Source: JAICXG01 sp036494545 | GTDB taxonomy: Bacteria > Verrucomicrobiota > Verrucomicrobiia > Chthoniobacterales > UBA10450 | Assembly (NCBI GenBank): GCA_036494545.1 | Contig: DASXOB010000002.1 | Coordinates: forward strand, 1 to 64,000 | Direction of reading: 5' to 3' | DNA length: 64,000 nucleotides | In this document: positions 8,312 through 16,873 of the stretch, in pieces | Layout of the letters: every line of letters begins with the position of its first letter | How positions within the stretch are numbered: the stretch's first letter is position 1 | Position numbers and translations under genes: made by a program | The notes under the pieces: generated by a model | Told to the model about the DNA's origin: nothing | The model's database searches: none | The model's input: the letters and a program-made list of their open reading frames with translations, nothing else

Positions 8312-9717
8312 CTCCTGGAGGAGCTGCGGCCGGAATCTGTCAGTCCGTCATCGTCCGCCCTTTTCTTGAAATGAAGCTGGCCGACGCGCCGGCCGTCAGT
8401 CTGCGAAACCGTCACGAGATAATCTTCGATCGGGACCTGTTCGCCCTGTTTGGGTAAATGGCCGAGCAGCTGAGTAACGTAACCGCCGATTGTGCTCACA
8501 TCGGAATTCTCCAGCTCGATATTGGCCAAATCCCGCAGTTCGTAGAGCCCGAGTCCGCCAGCGACCGTAAACTCGTGCTCGTTGATTTTGCGGAATTCTG
8601 CTTTCTCCATGTCGAACTCGTCCTGGATATCGCCGACCAGTTCTTCCAGCACATTCTCCATAGTCACCATCCCAACAGTGCCGCCGTATTCGTCGACAAC
8701 CATCGCGAGATGGGCGTGCCTAACGAGGAAAAGATTGAGCAACTTCTCCAGCGACATCATTTCCGGCACCGGGATCAATTCACGTTTGATCTTCATCAGG
8801 TCAGGCGCCGGATCACGCATCATTGGGACCAGCTCCTTGATGTGAATCAGGCCGATGGTGTTATCGAGATGTCCGCGACAGAGCGGGAAACGCGTGTGCT
8901 TTGATTCGAGAGCCTTCTTTACGTTCTCATCGAAGCTGTCCTCGATATCGAGATAGATGACCTCTCCGCGCGGAGTCATGATGTCTCGCACCACGCGGCG
9001 TCGCATATCAAGGGCGTTGACTAGAATGTCGCGACCGATGGAGGAGACCTCGTCTGACTTTTCGCTTTCGTCGAGAATGAGCCGCAGCTCTTCCTCGCTG
9101 TGCGCCAGCTCGGAGCCGCTCACCGGCTTCAGGCGGAGCATCTTTTGCAGAAAAAAATTGGAGGAAACGTTGAGCAGCCAAATGAGAGGTCGAAAGAGAA
9201 GGTGAAAAACTCTTAATGGCCTAACGAGAAGGAGCGAGATCGGCAGAGGATTGGTGATCGCGAGATACTTCGGCGCTAGTTCGCCAAAAACGATGTGAAG
9301 AAAGGTGATCCCGAGAAACGCCAGCACCACCGACGCCGTTGTCACGAGAGTGGCGGAATGAAGGTGAAAGACGCCGAAGGTGGGCTCCAGGATGCTGGCG
9401 AGGAATTGTTCACCCGCCCAGCCCAGGCCAAGGCTCGCCAGCGTCACTCCCAGTTGCGTTGCCGAGAGATAAGAATCGAGATGAGCGCGCACATGTCGGG
9501 CCAGGATGGCGCGAGTATTTCCCTCGTTGATCAGCGTCTCGAGCTGGCTCTCGCGCACCTTGATCACGGCGTATTCGCAGGCGACGAAAAAACCATTCAG
9601 GGCAACAAGCGCCGCGATGGCGAGAATCTTACCAAATAACACCGAAGGTGAATCCCAATGTTCAGAAGCGTCCTCCGCAAGCATCGCGAAGGCCAGAAAT
9701 GGAAATGGAAATTTCAT
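8308..9717 (-). CDS. CNNM/CorC-HlyC family transporter
   Basis: A 469-residue membrane protein. It has a DUF21/CNNM transmembrane part (about 25-200, helices such as ILAIAALVALNGFFVACEYA and VVLAFLGITFLHIVFGELAPKY). Two CBS domains follow at about 215-340 (IMTPRGEVIYLDIEDSFDE, HLAMVVDEYGGTVGMVTMENV). A CorC_HlyC cap lies at about 365-450 (FTVAGGLGLYELRDLANIEL). Members are linked to magnesium or cobalt efflux and ion homeostasis. It is encoded alone. A TCGTTAGGC copy at 9219 is read as Leu-Val-Arg-Pro. Confidence 0.93.
   Translation of the reverse strand: MKFPFPFLAFAMLAEDASEHWDSPSVLFGKILAIAALVALNGFFVACEYAVIKVRESQLETLINEGNTRAILARHVRAHLDSYLSATQLGVTLASLGLGWAGEQFLASILEPTFGVFHLHSATLVTTASVVLAFLGITFLHIVFGELAPKYLAITNPLPISLLLVRPLRVFHLLFRPLIWLLNVSSNFFLQKMLRLKPVSGSELAHSEEELRLILDESEKSDEVSSIGRDILVNALDMRRRVVRDIMTPRGEVIYLDIEDSFDENVKKALESKHTRFPLCRGHLDNTIGLIHIKELVPMMRDPAPDLMKIKRELIPVPEMMSLEKLLNLFLVRHAHLAMVVDEYGGTVGMVTMENVLEELVGDIQDEFDMEKAEFRKINEHEFTVAGGLGLYELRDLANIELENSDVSTIGGYVTQLLGHLPKQGEQVPIEDYLVTVSQTDGRRVGQLHFKKRADDDGLTDSGRSSSRS
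8310..8325. terminator. Small hairpin between convergent genes
   Basis: AGCTCC-TGGA-GGAGCT forms a 6-bp stem with a 4-base loop exactly where the TonB-like lipoprotein gene and the CorC-like gene converge and overlap. There is no U-run on either side. It may help end transcription in both directions, but the call is weak. Confidence 0.35.
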
Positions 9718-9760
9718 GGAGCGGATGCGGAAGGCGCACCCGAGACCGGCGGGAAGCTGG

Positions 9761-10030
9761 CTACCAGCTTGACTTCGTCACGCCGGGAATGAGGCCGGCG
9801 GAAGCAAGCTCGCGAAAGGTCAGGCGGGAAATCTTGAAGCGGCGAATAAAGGCACGACGACGGCCGCTCACCTGGCAACGATTGACCACACGGGTAGGGC
9901 TGGCATCGCGTGGCAGCTGGGCCAGGCCAAGGTAATCCTTCTTCGCTTTCAGCTCAGCCCGCACGGCGGCGTATTTCTGCGCCGTTTTGCGTTTGCGCTC
10001 ATTGCGATTAATCCAGGATGTTTTCGCCAT
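9761..10030 (-). CDS. rpsN: 30S ribosomal protein S14, zinc-independent form
   Basis: An 89-residue protein of the long S14 type without the CXXC zinc ribbon. MAKTSWINRNERKRKTAQKY and the C-terminal RCQVSGRRRAFIRRFKISR with FRELASAGLIPGVTKSSW are typical. It sits alone rather than in the spc ribosomal operon, as often happens for the zinc-independent paralogue. That raises the possibility of a zinc-bearing copy elsewhere in the genome. Confidence 0.97.
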   Translation of the reverse strand: MAKTSWINRNERKRKTAQKYAAVRAELKAKKDYLGLAQLPRDASPTRVVNRCQVSGRRRAFIRRFKISRLTFRELASAGLIPGVTKSSW

Positions 10031-10162
10031 AAAGGAGTGCGGAAATTAGCGGGAATTGCCTATGACGCAACTGATTTGTTACCCGGCATTCAGGCGGCCC
10101 ACCGTCATTTATCTCGAAAAGCGGAATCCATCTTGCTAATAATAAATGAGAGTTACGCGCCA

Positions 10163-10969
10163 ATGTTTCCGCTCCAGACCAAATCGCTCCCCGAAAATGC
10201 CGACAGGCTGAGGGACGCGCTCGAAGAAAGCCTTAGGCAGTTTGTGCGGCCAGCCGCTCATCGCCTGGTGACGCTGGAGGACAAAAATTATCCCGAGCTG
10301 GAAGCCATTCGCGTTTCTCTCGATGGCGCGACCGCAGGCGAGCGTTTGCCGGCGCGCCCGGTTCCCGTGGACCCGGTCGAGCCCGCATTGCGAGCGACGC
10401 ATTTTGAAATAAGCGGTCAGCCGGTTTTGGTGCAGGGAGCGGCGGTCCACCTCGAATGCCGGGCGCGAGAGGTGAGAATCGGCCAGGCGCACGATGCCGC
10501 CGGAAACCTGCTTCTTCTGCTGCAGGACGCGAGCGACGGGACGGTGGAAGTTGCGATTTCGCAGCCCGATCTCGAGGCGCTCGTGCGCGCGGGGGCGAGC
10601 GCCGCGACCAAAGGGCAGGGCATCATTCTGGAAGATGTGCGGGTTCAGTTACAAGCGCTCTCGGAGCGCGCTCTCGCCGCAACGGTTTGCGTCCGCGCGC
10701 GCAAGCTCTTTCTCAACGCCGCTGTCGAAGTCAAAGGTCGAGTGGAGATTGATGAGGAAATGACAGCGCATTTGTCCGGGCTCGTTTGCTCGGGTGAAGG
10801 CACGCTTGGAACGATCGCCTGCGGCTTTCTTGGACCGCATTTGCAACGTTTCGAAGGCCGCACATTCTCCCTTCTGGCTTTGCCGTTAGGCGAAGTGCGC
10901 CTGCGCGACATTCGCCTGAGCATTGATGACCGGCTGCGCGTTCATGCCGAATTTGGCCATACGGCCTAA
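10163..10969 (+). CDS. Hypothetical protein
   Basis: A protein of about 268 residues, using the ATG at 10163 (MFPLQTKSLPENADRLRDAL). The frame also opens upstream at 10037, but that part looks non-coding. The central part (about 80-190) is rich in short hydrophobic strands (AVHLECRAREVRIGQAHD, LLLLLQDASDGTVEVAIS) and the end repeats the style (EVRLRDIRLSIDDRLRVHAE). There are no signal peptide or membrane helices. I do not recognise the family. It is divergent from rpsN. Its stop codon TAA lies inside the motif copy at 10964, and another copy at 10883 is read as Pro-Leu-Gly-Glu. Confidence 0.6.
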   Translation: MFPLQTKSLPENADRLRDALEESLRQFVRPAAHRLVTLEDKNYPELEAIRVSLDGATAGERLPARPVPVDPVEPALRATHFEISGQPVLVQGAAVHLECRAREVRIGQAHDAAGNLLLLLQDASDGTVEVAISQPDLEALVRAGASAATKGQGIILEDVRVQLQALSERALAATVCVRARKLFLNAAVEVKGRVEIDEEMTAHLSGLVCSGEGTLGTIACGFLGPHLQRFEGRTFSLLALPLGEVRLRDIRLSIDDRLRVHAEFGHTA

Positions 10970-11137
10970 CGAAATACGGGACGGCCGTTTCCAGAGCTGA
11001 AGCTGTAGCGTTAGCGAGCCTGCTGCCTGGCCAGGTCTTTTTGATCCTGATGCCGAGTTATTGCTACTGGCGATTTTCGGGGCCAAAAAGAGAGTTACGG
11101 TTGTTTGCTAGCAATTGGTTAGTTAACCTCGCCCAAA

Positions 11138-12664
11138 ATGGAGAACGCGGCTAACTCTTCTGGTCGAGGGCAGATGCGTCGCGACTTGGTTCTGCTCATA
11201 GCTCTGGCTTTCGCGAGACTACTGATTCAGTGCCTCACTGACGGTCGCTACGGTTTTCACCGTGACGAACTTGGAATGCTGGACGATGCGCGCTTTCTCG
11301 ATTGGGGGTACGTCTCTTATCCGCCGTTTACACCCTTTGTTGCTCGGATTGCGCTAATCCTCTTTGGATCTTCGCTTATTGGGCTGCGCTTCTTTGCGGT
11401 CCTCGCTCAGAGCATGGCCATGGTTATCGCCGGTCTTATGGCGCGCGAGCTCGGCGGCCATCGCCGGGCGCAGGTCGTCGCCGCGCTCGCGACCGCAATT
11501 TCTCCGATGTCGGTCTGCATGGGGACAATGTTTCAATACATCACCTTTGATTTCCTCTGGTGGGTCCTGGCGGCCTTTTTTGTCATTCGTCTTCTGCGCA
11601 CGGAAGGCCTTCGGTGGTGGCTTGCAATCGGCGCGGTCCTTGGTCTCGGAATGATGACCAAGTATACGATGATGTTTTTCATCGCGGGCCTGGTCGCCGG
11701 CGTGATGCTGACGCCGGCCCGGCGTTATCTGAAGAGTCCGTGGCTCTGGGCTGGCGTCGCGCTTTCGTTAGGCATTTTCGCCCCCAATATTTATTGGCAG
11801 ATTCGCCATCATTTTGTTTCGCTGACTTTTCTCAATCACATCCACGCCCGTGATGTGAGAATCGGACGGACGAACGATTTTCTTCTCCTTCAGCCTTTTG
11901 CTAACGCGAATCTCGTCACACTGCCGCTTTGGCTCGCCGGTCTCTGGTTCTATTGCCTCTCGCCCGGCGGCCACCGCTATCGCGCGCTTGGCTGGATGTA
12001 TCTAGTTCCGCTGCTCCTGTTTCTCTTCGCGCGCGGTCGCGCTTATTACATGGCGCCAGCGTATCCGATGCTCTTTGCCGCGGGAGCGCTGTTGTGGGAC
12101 AACTGGCTCGCGCAGCGTGCGGCCTGGGCACGCCAGCTGGGATGGGCGACTACTGCCGCAGCGTTCTGTCTCGGGGCGGCGTTCAGCGCCGTGACCATGA
12201 TGCCGCTCGCTCCGATCAATTCCGTTGGCTGGCGCCTGACGAGCAAGCTGCACGACGACTTCAGCGAGCAAATTGGCTGGCCGCAGTTCACGCAAACCGT
12301 CGTCCAGATCTATCAGTCGCTTCCGCCTAACGAAAAGTCGCACACCGTCATCCTTGCCGGAAATTATGGCGAGGCCGGTGCGCTGGATCTTTATGGACGC
12401 AATGATTTGCCGCCGGTGATTAGTGGCATCAACACTTTCTGGTGGCGGGGTTACGGAAAGTCTTCGCCCGAGGTCGTGATCCTCGTCGGTTTTTCGCGCG
12501 AATCGGCGGAGCGTCTTGCTCAGGATGTCAAATTGGCCGGGCTCGTAACCAATCCTTACGGCGTGAGGAACGAAGAGACGCGCGATCATCCCGAGATTTT
12601 TGTTTGCCGGCGTTTCAAAAAGCCGTGGCCGGATTTCTGGAAAGATTTCCAGCGCTTTGGTTAG
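11138..12664 (+). CDS. Family 39 glycosyltransferase (PMT/ArnT-like), membrane protein
   Basis: A 508-residue multi-pass protein with about ten membrane helices (for example VLLIALAFARLLIQCL, FFAVLAQSMAMVIAGLMA, WWLAIGAVLGLGMMTKYTMM). The loop after the first helix holds YGFHRDELGMLDDARFL, the position where GT39 enzymes keep their catalytic acidic residues. WGYVSYPPFTPFVARI is also characteristic. The family moves sugars from polyprenyl phosphate onto lipid A or proteins. It is followed 69 bp later by a transglutaminase-like gene on the same strand. The motif copy at 11765 is in frame as Ser-Leu-Gly, using the rare codon TTA. Confidence 0.88.
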   Translation: MENAANSSGRGQMRRDLVLLIALAFARLLIQCLTDGRYGFHRDELGMLDDARFLDWGYVSYPPFTPFVARIALILFGSSLIGLRFFAVLAQSMAMVIAGLMARELGGHRRAQVVAALATAISPMSVCMGTMFQYITFDFLWWVLAAFFVIRLLRTEGLRWWLAIGAVLGLGMMTKYTMMFFIAGLVAGVMLTPARRYLKSPWLWAGVALSLGIFAPNIYWQIRHHFVSLTFLNHIHARDVRIGRTNDFLLLQPFANANLVTLPLWLAGLWFYCLSPGGHRYRALGWMYLVPLLLFLFARGRAYYMAPAYPMLFAAGALLWDNWLAQRAAWARQLGWATTAAAFCLGAAFSAVTMMPLAPINSVGWRLTSKLHDDFSEQIGWPQFTQTVVQIYQSLPPNEKSHTVILAGNYGEAGALDLYGRNDLPPVISGINTFWWRGYGKSSPEVVILVGFSRESAERLAQDVKLAGLVTNPYGVRNEETRDHPEIFVCRRFKKPWPDFWKDFQRFG

Positions 12665-12733
12665 GCGAGACGCGCCGGCGCATGCATCTTGGGCGATCAA
12701 AAAGGGCGCGACATTCGAACTTTCCGAGCAAAG

Positions 12734-13543
12734 ATGCTGATCAAAATTGGATTCGACATTCAGTTTGAGCTGGCGGCGCCGACGCCGATGATCCTCTTGC
12801 TTTTTGTGCGCCCTTCCCGCGAGGACGATTTGCGCGCACCGCAGGAACTGCGCGTGATTCCGGAGACGCGCGTGTGCCATTACAACGACCTTTTTGGAAA
12901 TCATTGCGCCCGCGTTTATGCCCCGGCCGGATTGGTCTCTTTTCAGCTCGAAACTCTGATCGAAGATAGCGGCAGGCCGGACCGTGAACGACTCGACGTC
13001 CCGCAAGTTCCCGTGCAGGATTTGCCTAACGAGACCCTGGCATTTCTTCTTTCGAGCCGCTATTGCGAAGTGGATAGGTTGGGGGACGTAGCCTGGGACC
13101 TTTTCGGTAACACCGAGCCAGGTTGGCCGCGCGTCGAGGCGATCTGCGAGTGGGTCAATCGCCACATCACTTTTGGTTATGAATTTGCCGACTCGACCAA
13201 AACAGCCTGGCAGGTCTATCAGGACGGCAAGGGAGTCTGCCGGGATTTTAATCATCTCGCGGTGACCTTCTGCCGCTGCATGAACATTCCCGCGCGCTAC
13301 GTTACCGGTTACCTGGGCGACATTGGCGTGCCGGTCGCGCCATATCCGATGGATTTTAGCGCGTGGTTCGAAGTCTTTCTCGGCGATCGCTGGCACACCT
13401 TCGACGCCCGTCACAACGTCCCGCGAATTGGGCGCATTCTGATGGCCGTTGGGCGCGACGCGGCCGACGTTGCCATCACGACTAATTTCGGCAGCGCGTC
13501 GCTAAAGAAGTTTCACATCATCAGCGATCTCGTCTCGGAGTAG
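12734..13543 (+). CDS. Transglutaminase-like protein
   Basis: A 269-residue protein starting MLIKIGFDIQFELAAPTPM. It has the bacterial N-terminal domain typical of transglutaminase-like proteins (VCHYNDLFGNHCARVYAPAG). A transglutaminase-like core follows at about 155-235 with the catalytic-type Cys in GKGVCRDFNHLAVTFCRCMN and the Asp in WHTFDARHNVPRIGR. Where the catalytic His usually stands (HAWFE) this protein has Ser (DFSAWFEVFL). The active site may therefore be altered, although some relatives share the change. The role is unknown; related proteins are usually peptidase-like. It converges with the LptF-like gene, with a 1-bp gap. Confidence 0.88.
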   Translation: MLIKIGFDIQFELAAPTPMILLLFVRPSREDDLRAPQELRVIPETRVCHYNDLFGNHCARVYAPAGLVSFQLETLIEDSGRPDRERLDVPQVPVQDLPNETLAFLLSSRYCEVDRLGDVAWDLFGNTEPGWPRVEAICEWVNRHITFGYEFADSTKTAWQVYQDGKGVCRDFNHLAVTFCRCMNIPARYVTGYLGDIGVPVAPYPMDFSAWFEVFLGDRWHTFDARHNVPRIGRILMAVGRDAADVAITTNFGSASLKKFHIISDLVSE

Positions 13544-13544
13544 A

Positions 13545-14651
13545 CTATTGCTTGCTCAGGCGGCGAAAGAGAAACGCGCCAATAACGATAAAAAGTACGT
13601 TAGGAAACCAGACGAGCAGATCCGGATGCACACGCGGATTGGCCCGCATGGTGTCGGCGATGATGATGAAAAGAAAATAGAAGACCGCCACAATCAGTCC
13701 GGTGGTGAAGCCAACCGACGTCTCACGCCGATGAGTGGTGATGCCTAAGGGCACGCCGATGAGGGCAAAAGCGACGCAGGAAAACGGAAAGGAAAATCGT
13801 TTATTGATCTCCGTGCGGGTGGCGCTGCGGTCCTGGCGCGCTCCCGATTTTAACTGCTCCATTAACTGCGAAAGGGAAAGCGCCGAGCGGCTCGGCCGTT
13901 TTTTTTCCTTCTCGTATAGCTCCTCCAGACTGATCGGCAGCGTCCCTTCCGCCAGGCTAATTCCGTCTCGAATCTTGCGCAGATCGTAAGGATCCTTGGC
14001 GTCGCGCTCCTGATAACGCGCGTTGTAGAGATGAAGCAGGAGTCGTTTGTTAGGCAAATCGGTTTCTAATTTTCCGGTGCGAGCGTGCGTTACTCGCACC
14101 GGCAAATCGTGTTCGTCCATCTGAAAAACGATGATGTTTTCCAGTTTGTTTCCCTCCTTTTTGCCCACATAAATCTTTCTCCCGGGAAATTGATCGATCA
14201 CCTGATCGCCGCCAAAAAGCGCGATCGGGTTTTGGGTCGCGAGATCGAAAATACTGCTGCGCAATTTTTCCTGCGCCGCGGGTGCGACGTCGACATTCAG
14301 CCAAAGACAGATCGCCGTGCAGAAGATCGACAAGAAAACGAGGGGAAGGCAGACGCGTGTCACGCTTACGCCATTGGCGCGAAGAGCGATCAATTCGTTG
14401 TCCGCCGAGAGCCGGCCGAAGACCAGGAGGATCGCGGTCAGTAATCCCCAGGGAATGGTGAAGATGAGGGAAAACGGCAGCACATAGGCGATGAAAGTGA
14501 TGAGGAACTCGACTGGCAGATCATGGTTTACGAGCAGCGGAAGCAGCTTGCGAAAAATATTGCCCACCACGAGCACGAGGCTGAGAACCACAATCGCGAA
14601 GAGCACATTCACGACTAGCTCGCGGCCGACAAAGCGATCGATCAATTTCAT
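13545..14651 (-). CDS. LptF/LptG-type permease (YjgP/YjgQ family)
   Basis: A 368-residue inner-membrane protein starting MKLIDRFVGRELVVNVLFAI. Three N-terminal helices, a beta-rich periplasmic part at about 120-260 (FDLATQNPIALFGGDQVIDQ) and three C-terminal helices (FPFSCVAFALIGVPLGITTH, TGLIVAVFYFLFIIIADTMR, VWFPNVLFIVIGAFLF) match LptF/LptG. These form the permease of the ATP-driven system that extracts lipopolysaccharide from the inner membrane. A partner gene is not in this window, so F versus G is not decided. A motif core copy at 14047 is read as Pro-Asn. Confidence 0.9.
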   Translation of the reverse strand: MKLIDRFVGRELVVNVLFAIVVLSLVLVVGNIFRKLLPLLVNHDLPVEFLITFIAYVLPFSLIFTIPWGLLTAILLVFGRLSADNELIALRANGVSVTRVCLPLVFLSIFCTAICLWLNVDVAPAAQEKLRSSIFDLATQNPIALFGGDQVIDQFPGRKIYVGKKEGNKLENIIVFQMDEHDLPVRVTHARTGKLETDLPNKRLLLHLYNARYQERDAKDPYDLRKIRDGISLAEGTLPISLEELYEKEKKRPSRSALSLSQLMEQLKSGARQDRSATRTEINKRFSFPFSCVAFALIGVPLGITTHRRETSVGFTTGLIVAVFYFLFIIIADTMRANPRVHPDLLVWFPNVLFIVIGAFLFRRLSKQ

Positions 14652-14826
14652 GGCCGGATTCTGCAGAGCGAATTCATGATCATTTGCCAACGTGCGGTTT
14701 CAAACTCTTCGAGAAGAAACCTTCCGCTTTTCGGCAGTTCTACCAAGTGAATCGTTGACCATTTATCCAAAACCTGACTAAAACTGATGCTCACCTTTGA
14801 CCAATACCAAAACCAGGAAAGAATTA

Positions 14827-16566
14827 ATGAACAACGAAATCGCCAGCGAGGATAGTTGTTCGTCCCAGACGTCCGCGGTTCAACGTCCAAGTCGCCGCAA
14901 ATTCATCAGCCAGATTGGCGCCGTCCTGGCCGGCAGCGCAGTGCTGGGAAAGGTCTCACAGGCCTCGGCTCAGTCGGAGGGTCTCGGGGAGGTCGCCACA
15001 TCAACTGATCCACGCGTGCAGCAGTTCTACAGGATTCGTGTCTCGACTGCGAAAACAGAGGCACTCATTCCGGTGCCCCCACATACGACCAATGGCGACG
15101 AGGAACGTTACCCCGATAAGTCGGGCACATACAGCAAGTGCATTCTCCAGGACGCGATCGGCCTCGTAAATCCGGAAGCCTTCCAAAGCTTTAGGCGCGC
15201 CATCGATTTAGGCACGTTCGAGGCTTTCGAGCAGGTCATCACTGGCGGCACTCGCACCCTTAACGGTCCGCTTGGCGGTCGCGCCTTTGCCTTGGAAGGA
15301 ACTGACGACGCGCAGTTCGGAAGCGCGCCTTCCCCGGCCAATCAAATCAACCAAATCGTTGTCCCGCCGGCTCCGGCGCTCGCGAGTAAGACTTACGGAA
15401 CTGAGCTGGTGGAATTGTACTGGGCTTCGCTCCTGCGTGACGTTGCCTTCACGGACTATGCGACAAATCCTACCTCGATCCAAGCCGCAGCCGAGTTGAG
15501 CTCGATGCCGAAGTATCTCGGACCACGAGATCAAAGCGGCACCGTGACGCCCGACCTGCTTTTCCGCGGTATTTATCCGGGCGACACCGTTGGGCCGTAC
15601 CTTTCCCAATTCATGTTGCAGCCGACTTTTCTTGGCTCGCAATCGATCGATCAAAAACTGAATTCCTATCTTGCGGGTCAGGATTTCATGACAGATCCGA
15701 TCACCTATCAGCAGGTCCAGAATGGCATCGGCACCGGCCAGACCGTTGTAACTGATCCGGTCCCCCGCTACATCACCTCGGGTCGCGACCTTGGCACGCT
15801 CACGCGCCAGGACGTCCTCTTCCAAGAGTATTTTGTCGCTTTTCTGATTCTCGCTTTCATAGGAGCGCCGGTGAATCCGGGCAATCCTTATGTGGGTTCG
15901 ACGAAACAAAATGGCTTCGGCACTTTTGGCGGACCGGACATTGCGGGCACGCTCTGCGGCGTTGCACGACATGCTCTGAACAATTGCTGGTACCAAAAGT
16001 GGTGGATTCATCTGCGCCATCGTCCAGAGGCAGGTGGGGCAATCGTGCGCCAGATCCTAACCGGCTCCGGGAATACCTTGCAAGGCCATGTAAACAGCAA
16101 CGTTCTCAATTCACAAGCCGTGCAGGCCAGCTTCAACAAATACGGTGATTACTTCCTCTCGCAGGCGTTTCCCGAGGGTTCGCCGGCCCATCCGGCTTAT
16201 CCAACCGGTCACGGTGTCGTCGCCGGTGCGTGCATTACCGCTTTGAAGTTTTTCTTCGACGGCAACTTCGTTGTGCCAAATCCGGTTGTGCCGACTGACG
16301 ACGGGCAGACTCTCCTTCCCTACACAGGGGGCGATGCCGGGCAGATAACAGTGAACGGGGAGCTAAACAAAATGGCCAACAACGTTTCCTTTGGTCACGG
16401 TATTCATGCCGGCATTCACTGGCGCACGGACACCTCGTCTTCCATCCAACTCGGCGAGGCAGTTGCCATCAGCGTGTTGCAGGATCGCGCATTGACCTAC
16501 AAGGAACCATTCACGGTCAACTTGACCAAGATCGACGGGTCGATCGCGACCATATCGAATCAGTAG
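14827..16566 (+). CDS. Vanadium-dependent haloperoxidase, first copy
   Basis: A protein of about 579 residues. The ATG at 14827 is preceded by GGAAAG, a good ribosome-binding site, so I prefer it over the start at 14797. It carries a twin-arginine-like signal (SRRKFISQIGAVLAG), which implies a folded periplasmic protein. Vanadate-binding motifs are visible in order: KWWIHLRHRP (Lys and Arg-Pro), PAYPTGHGVVAG (Gly-His motif) and FGHGIHAGIHWRTDTSS (His and Arg near the active site). Such enzymes oxidise halides with hydrogen peroxide and can chlorinate or brominate organic compounds. A second, more distant copy lies downstream. A strong hairpin follows. Confidence 0.9.
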   Translation: MNNEIASEDSCSSQTSAVQRPSRRKFISQIGAVLAGSAVLGKVSQASAQSEGLGEVATSTDPRVQQFYRIRVSTAKTEALIPVPPHTTNGDEERYPDKSGTYSKCILQDAIGLVNPEAFQSFRRAIDLGTFEAFEQVITGGTRTLNGPLGGRAFALEGTDDAQFGSAPSPANQINQIVVPPAPALASKTYGTELVELYWASLLRDVAFTDYATNPTSIQAAAELSSMPKYLGPRDQSGTVTPDLLFRGIYPGDTVGPYLSQFMLQPTFLGSQSIDQKLNSYLAGQDFMTDPITYQQVQNGIGTGQTVVTDPVPRYITSGRDLGTLTRQDVLFQEYFVAFLILAFIGAPVNPGNPYVGSTKQNGFGTFGGPDIAGTLCGVARHALNNCWYQKWWIHLRHRPEAGGAIVRQILTGSGNTLQGHVNSNVLNSQAVQASFNKYGDYFLSQAFPEGSPAHPAYPTGHGVVAGACITALKFFFDGNFVVPNPVVPTDDGQTLLPYTGGDAGQITVNGELNKMANNVSFGHGIHAGIHWRTDTSSSIQLGEAVAISVLQDRALTYKEPFTVNLTKIDGSIATISNQ

Positions 16567-16597
16567 GTTTGAAGGGCTGACTCGTTGTCGCCCGAAG

Positions 16598-16631
16598 AAG
16601 CGGTTAGGCAAGCAGGCGCGCCTAACCGCTT
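16598..16631. terminator. Perfect 12-bp hairpin built from two inverted GTTAGGC motifs
   Basis: Arms AAGCGGTTAGGC (16598-16609) and GCCTAACCGCTT (16620-16631) are perfectly complementary with a 10-base loop, 31 bp after the haloperoxidase stop. The stem contains one motif copy in each arm. It is placed like a terminator, though no strong U-run follows. In competent Neisseria and Haemophilus, pairs of inverted uptake sequences serve as terminators in the same way. Confidence 0.6.
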
Positions 16632-16668
16632 CGCCATTTTAGCCCATGCAAGTTTCAGGTTCCCCCCG

Positions 16669-16790
16669 AGTTTGCTAACTTGTCGGTTCATGCCTGACTC
16701 GATCTACGACGCGGCGATCATCAGCGGCGGTCCGGCTGCAACAGTCGATGGCGAAACAGAGTACGAGCATCAAGCTGCCTGCTTGATTCC
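16669..16790 (+). pseudogene. Truncated copy of the halogenase-like gene start
   Basis: About 31 bases from CGAGTTTGCTAACTTGTC to the ATG are identical to the region just before and at the start of the flavoprotein gene at 20198. The first codons (MPDSIYDAAIISGGPA) match MPESIYDVAIIGGGPA. The match then breaks, and ETEYEHQA resembles an internal SQTEYSYQ segment of the intact gene, as if the middle had been deleted. It is a decayed partial duplicate lying 3.5 kb upstream of the intact gene, not a functional gene. Confidence 0.75.
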
Positions 16791-16873
16791 ACGATTTTAC
16801 AAAAAAGATTGCTTTTTTTCCCAGAGATCACAATTCTGAATTCCCTAATAGTGAACTTAACTCGAAAAATATC

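Noticed and set aside
12002..13414. Long minus-strand frame of 470 residues
   Set aside because: Shadow of the glycosyltransferase and transglutaminase-like genes, which have recognised domains.
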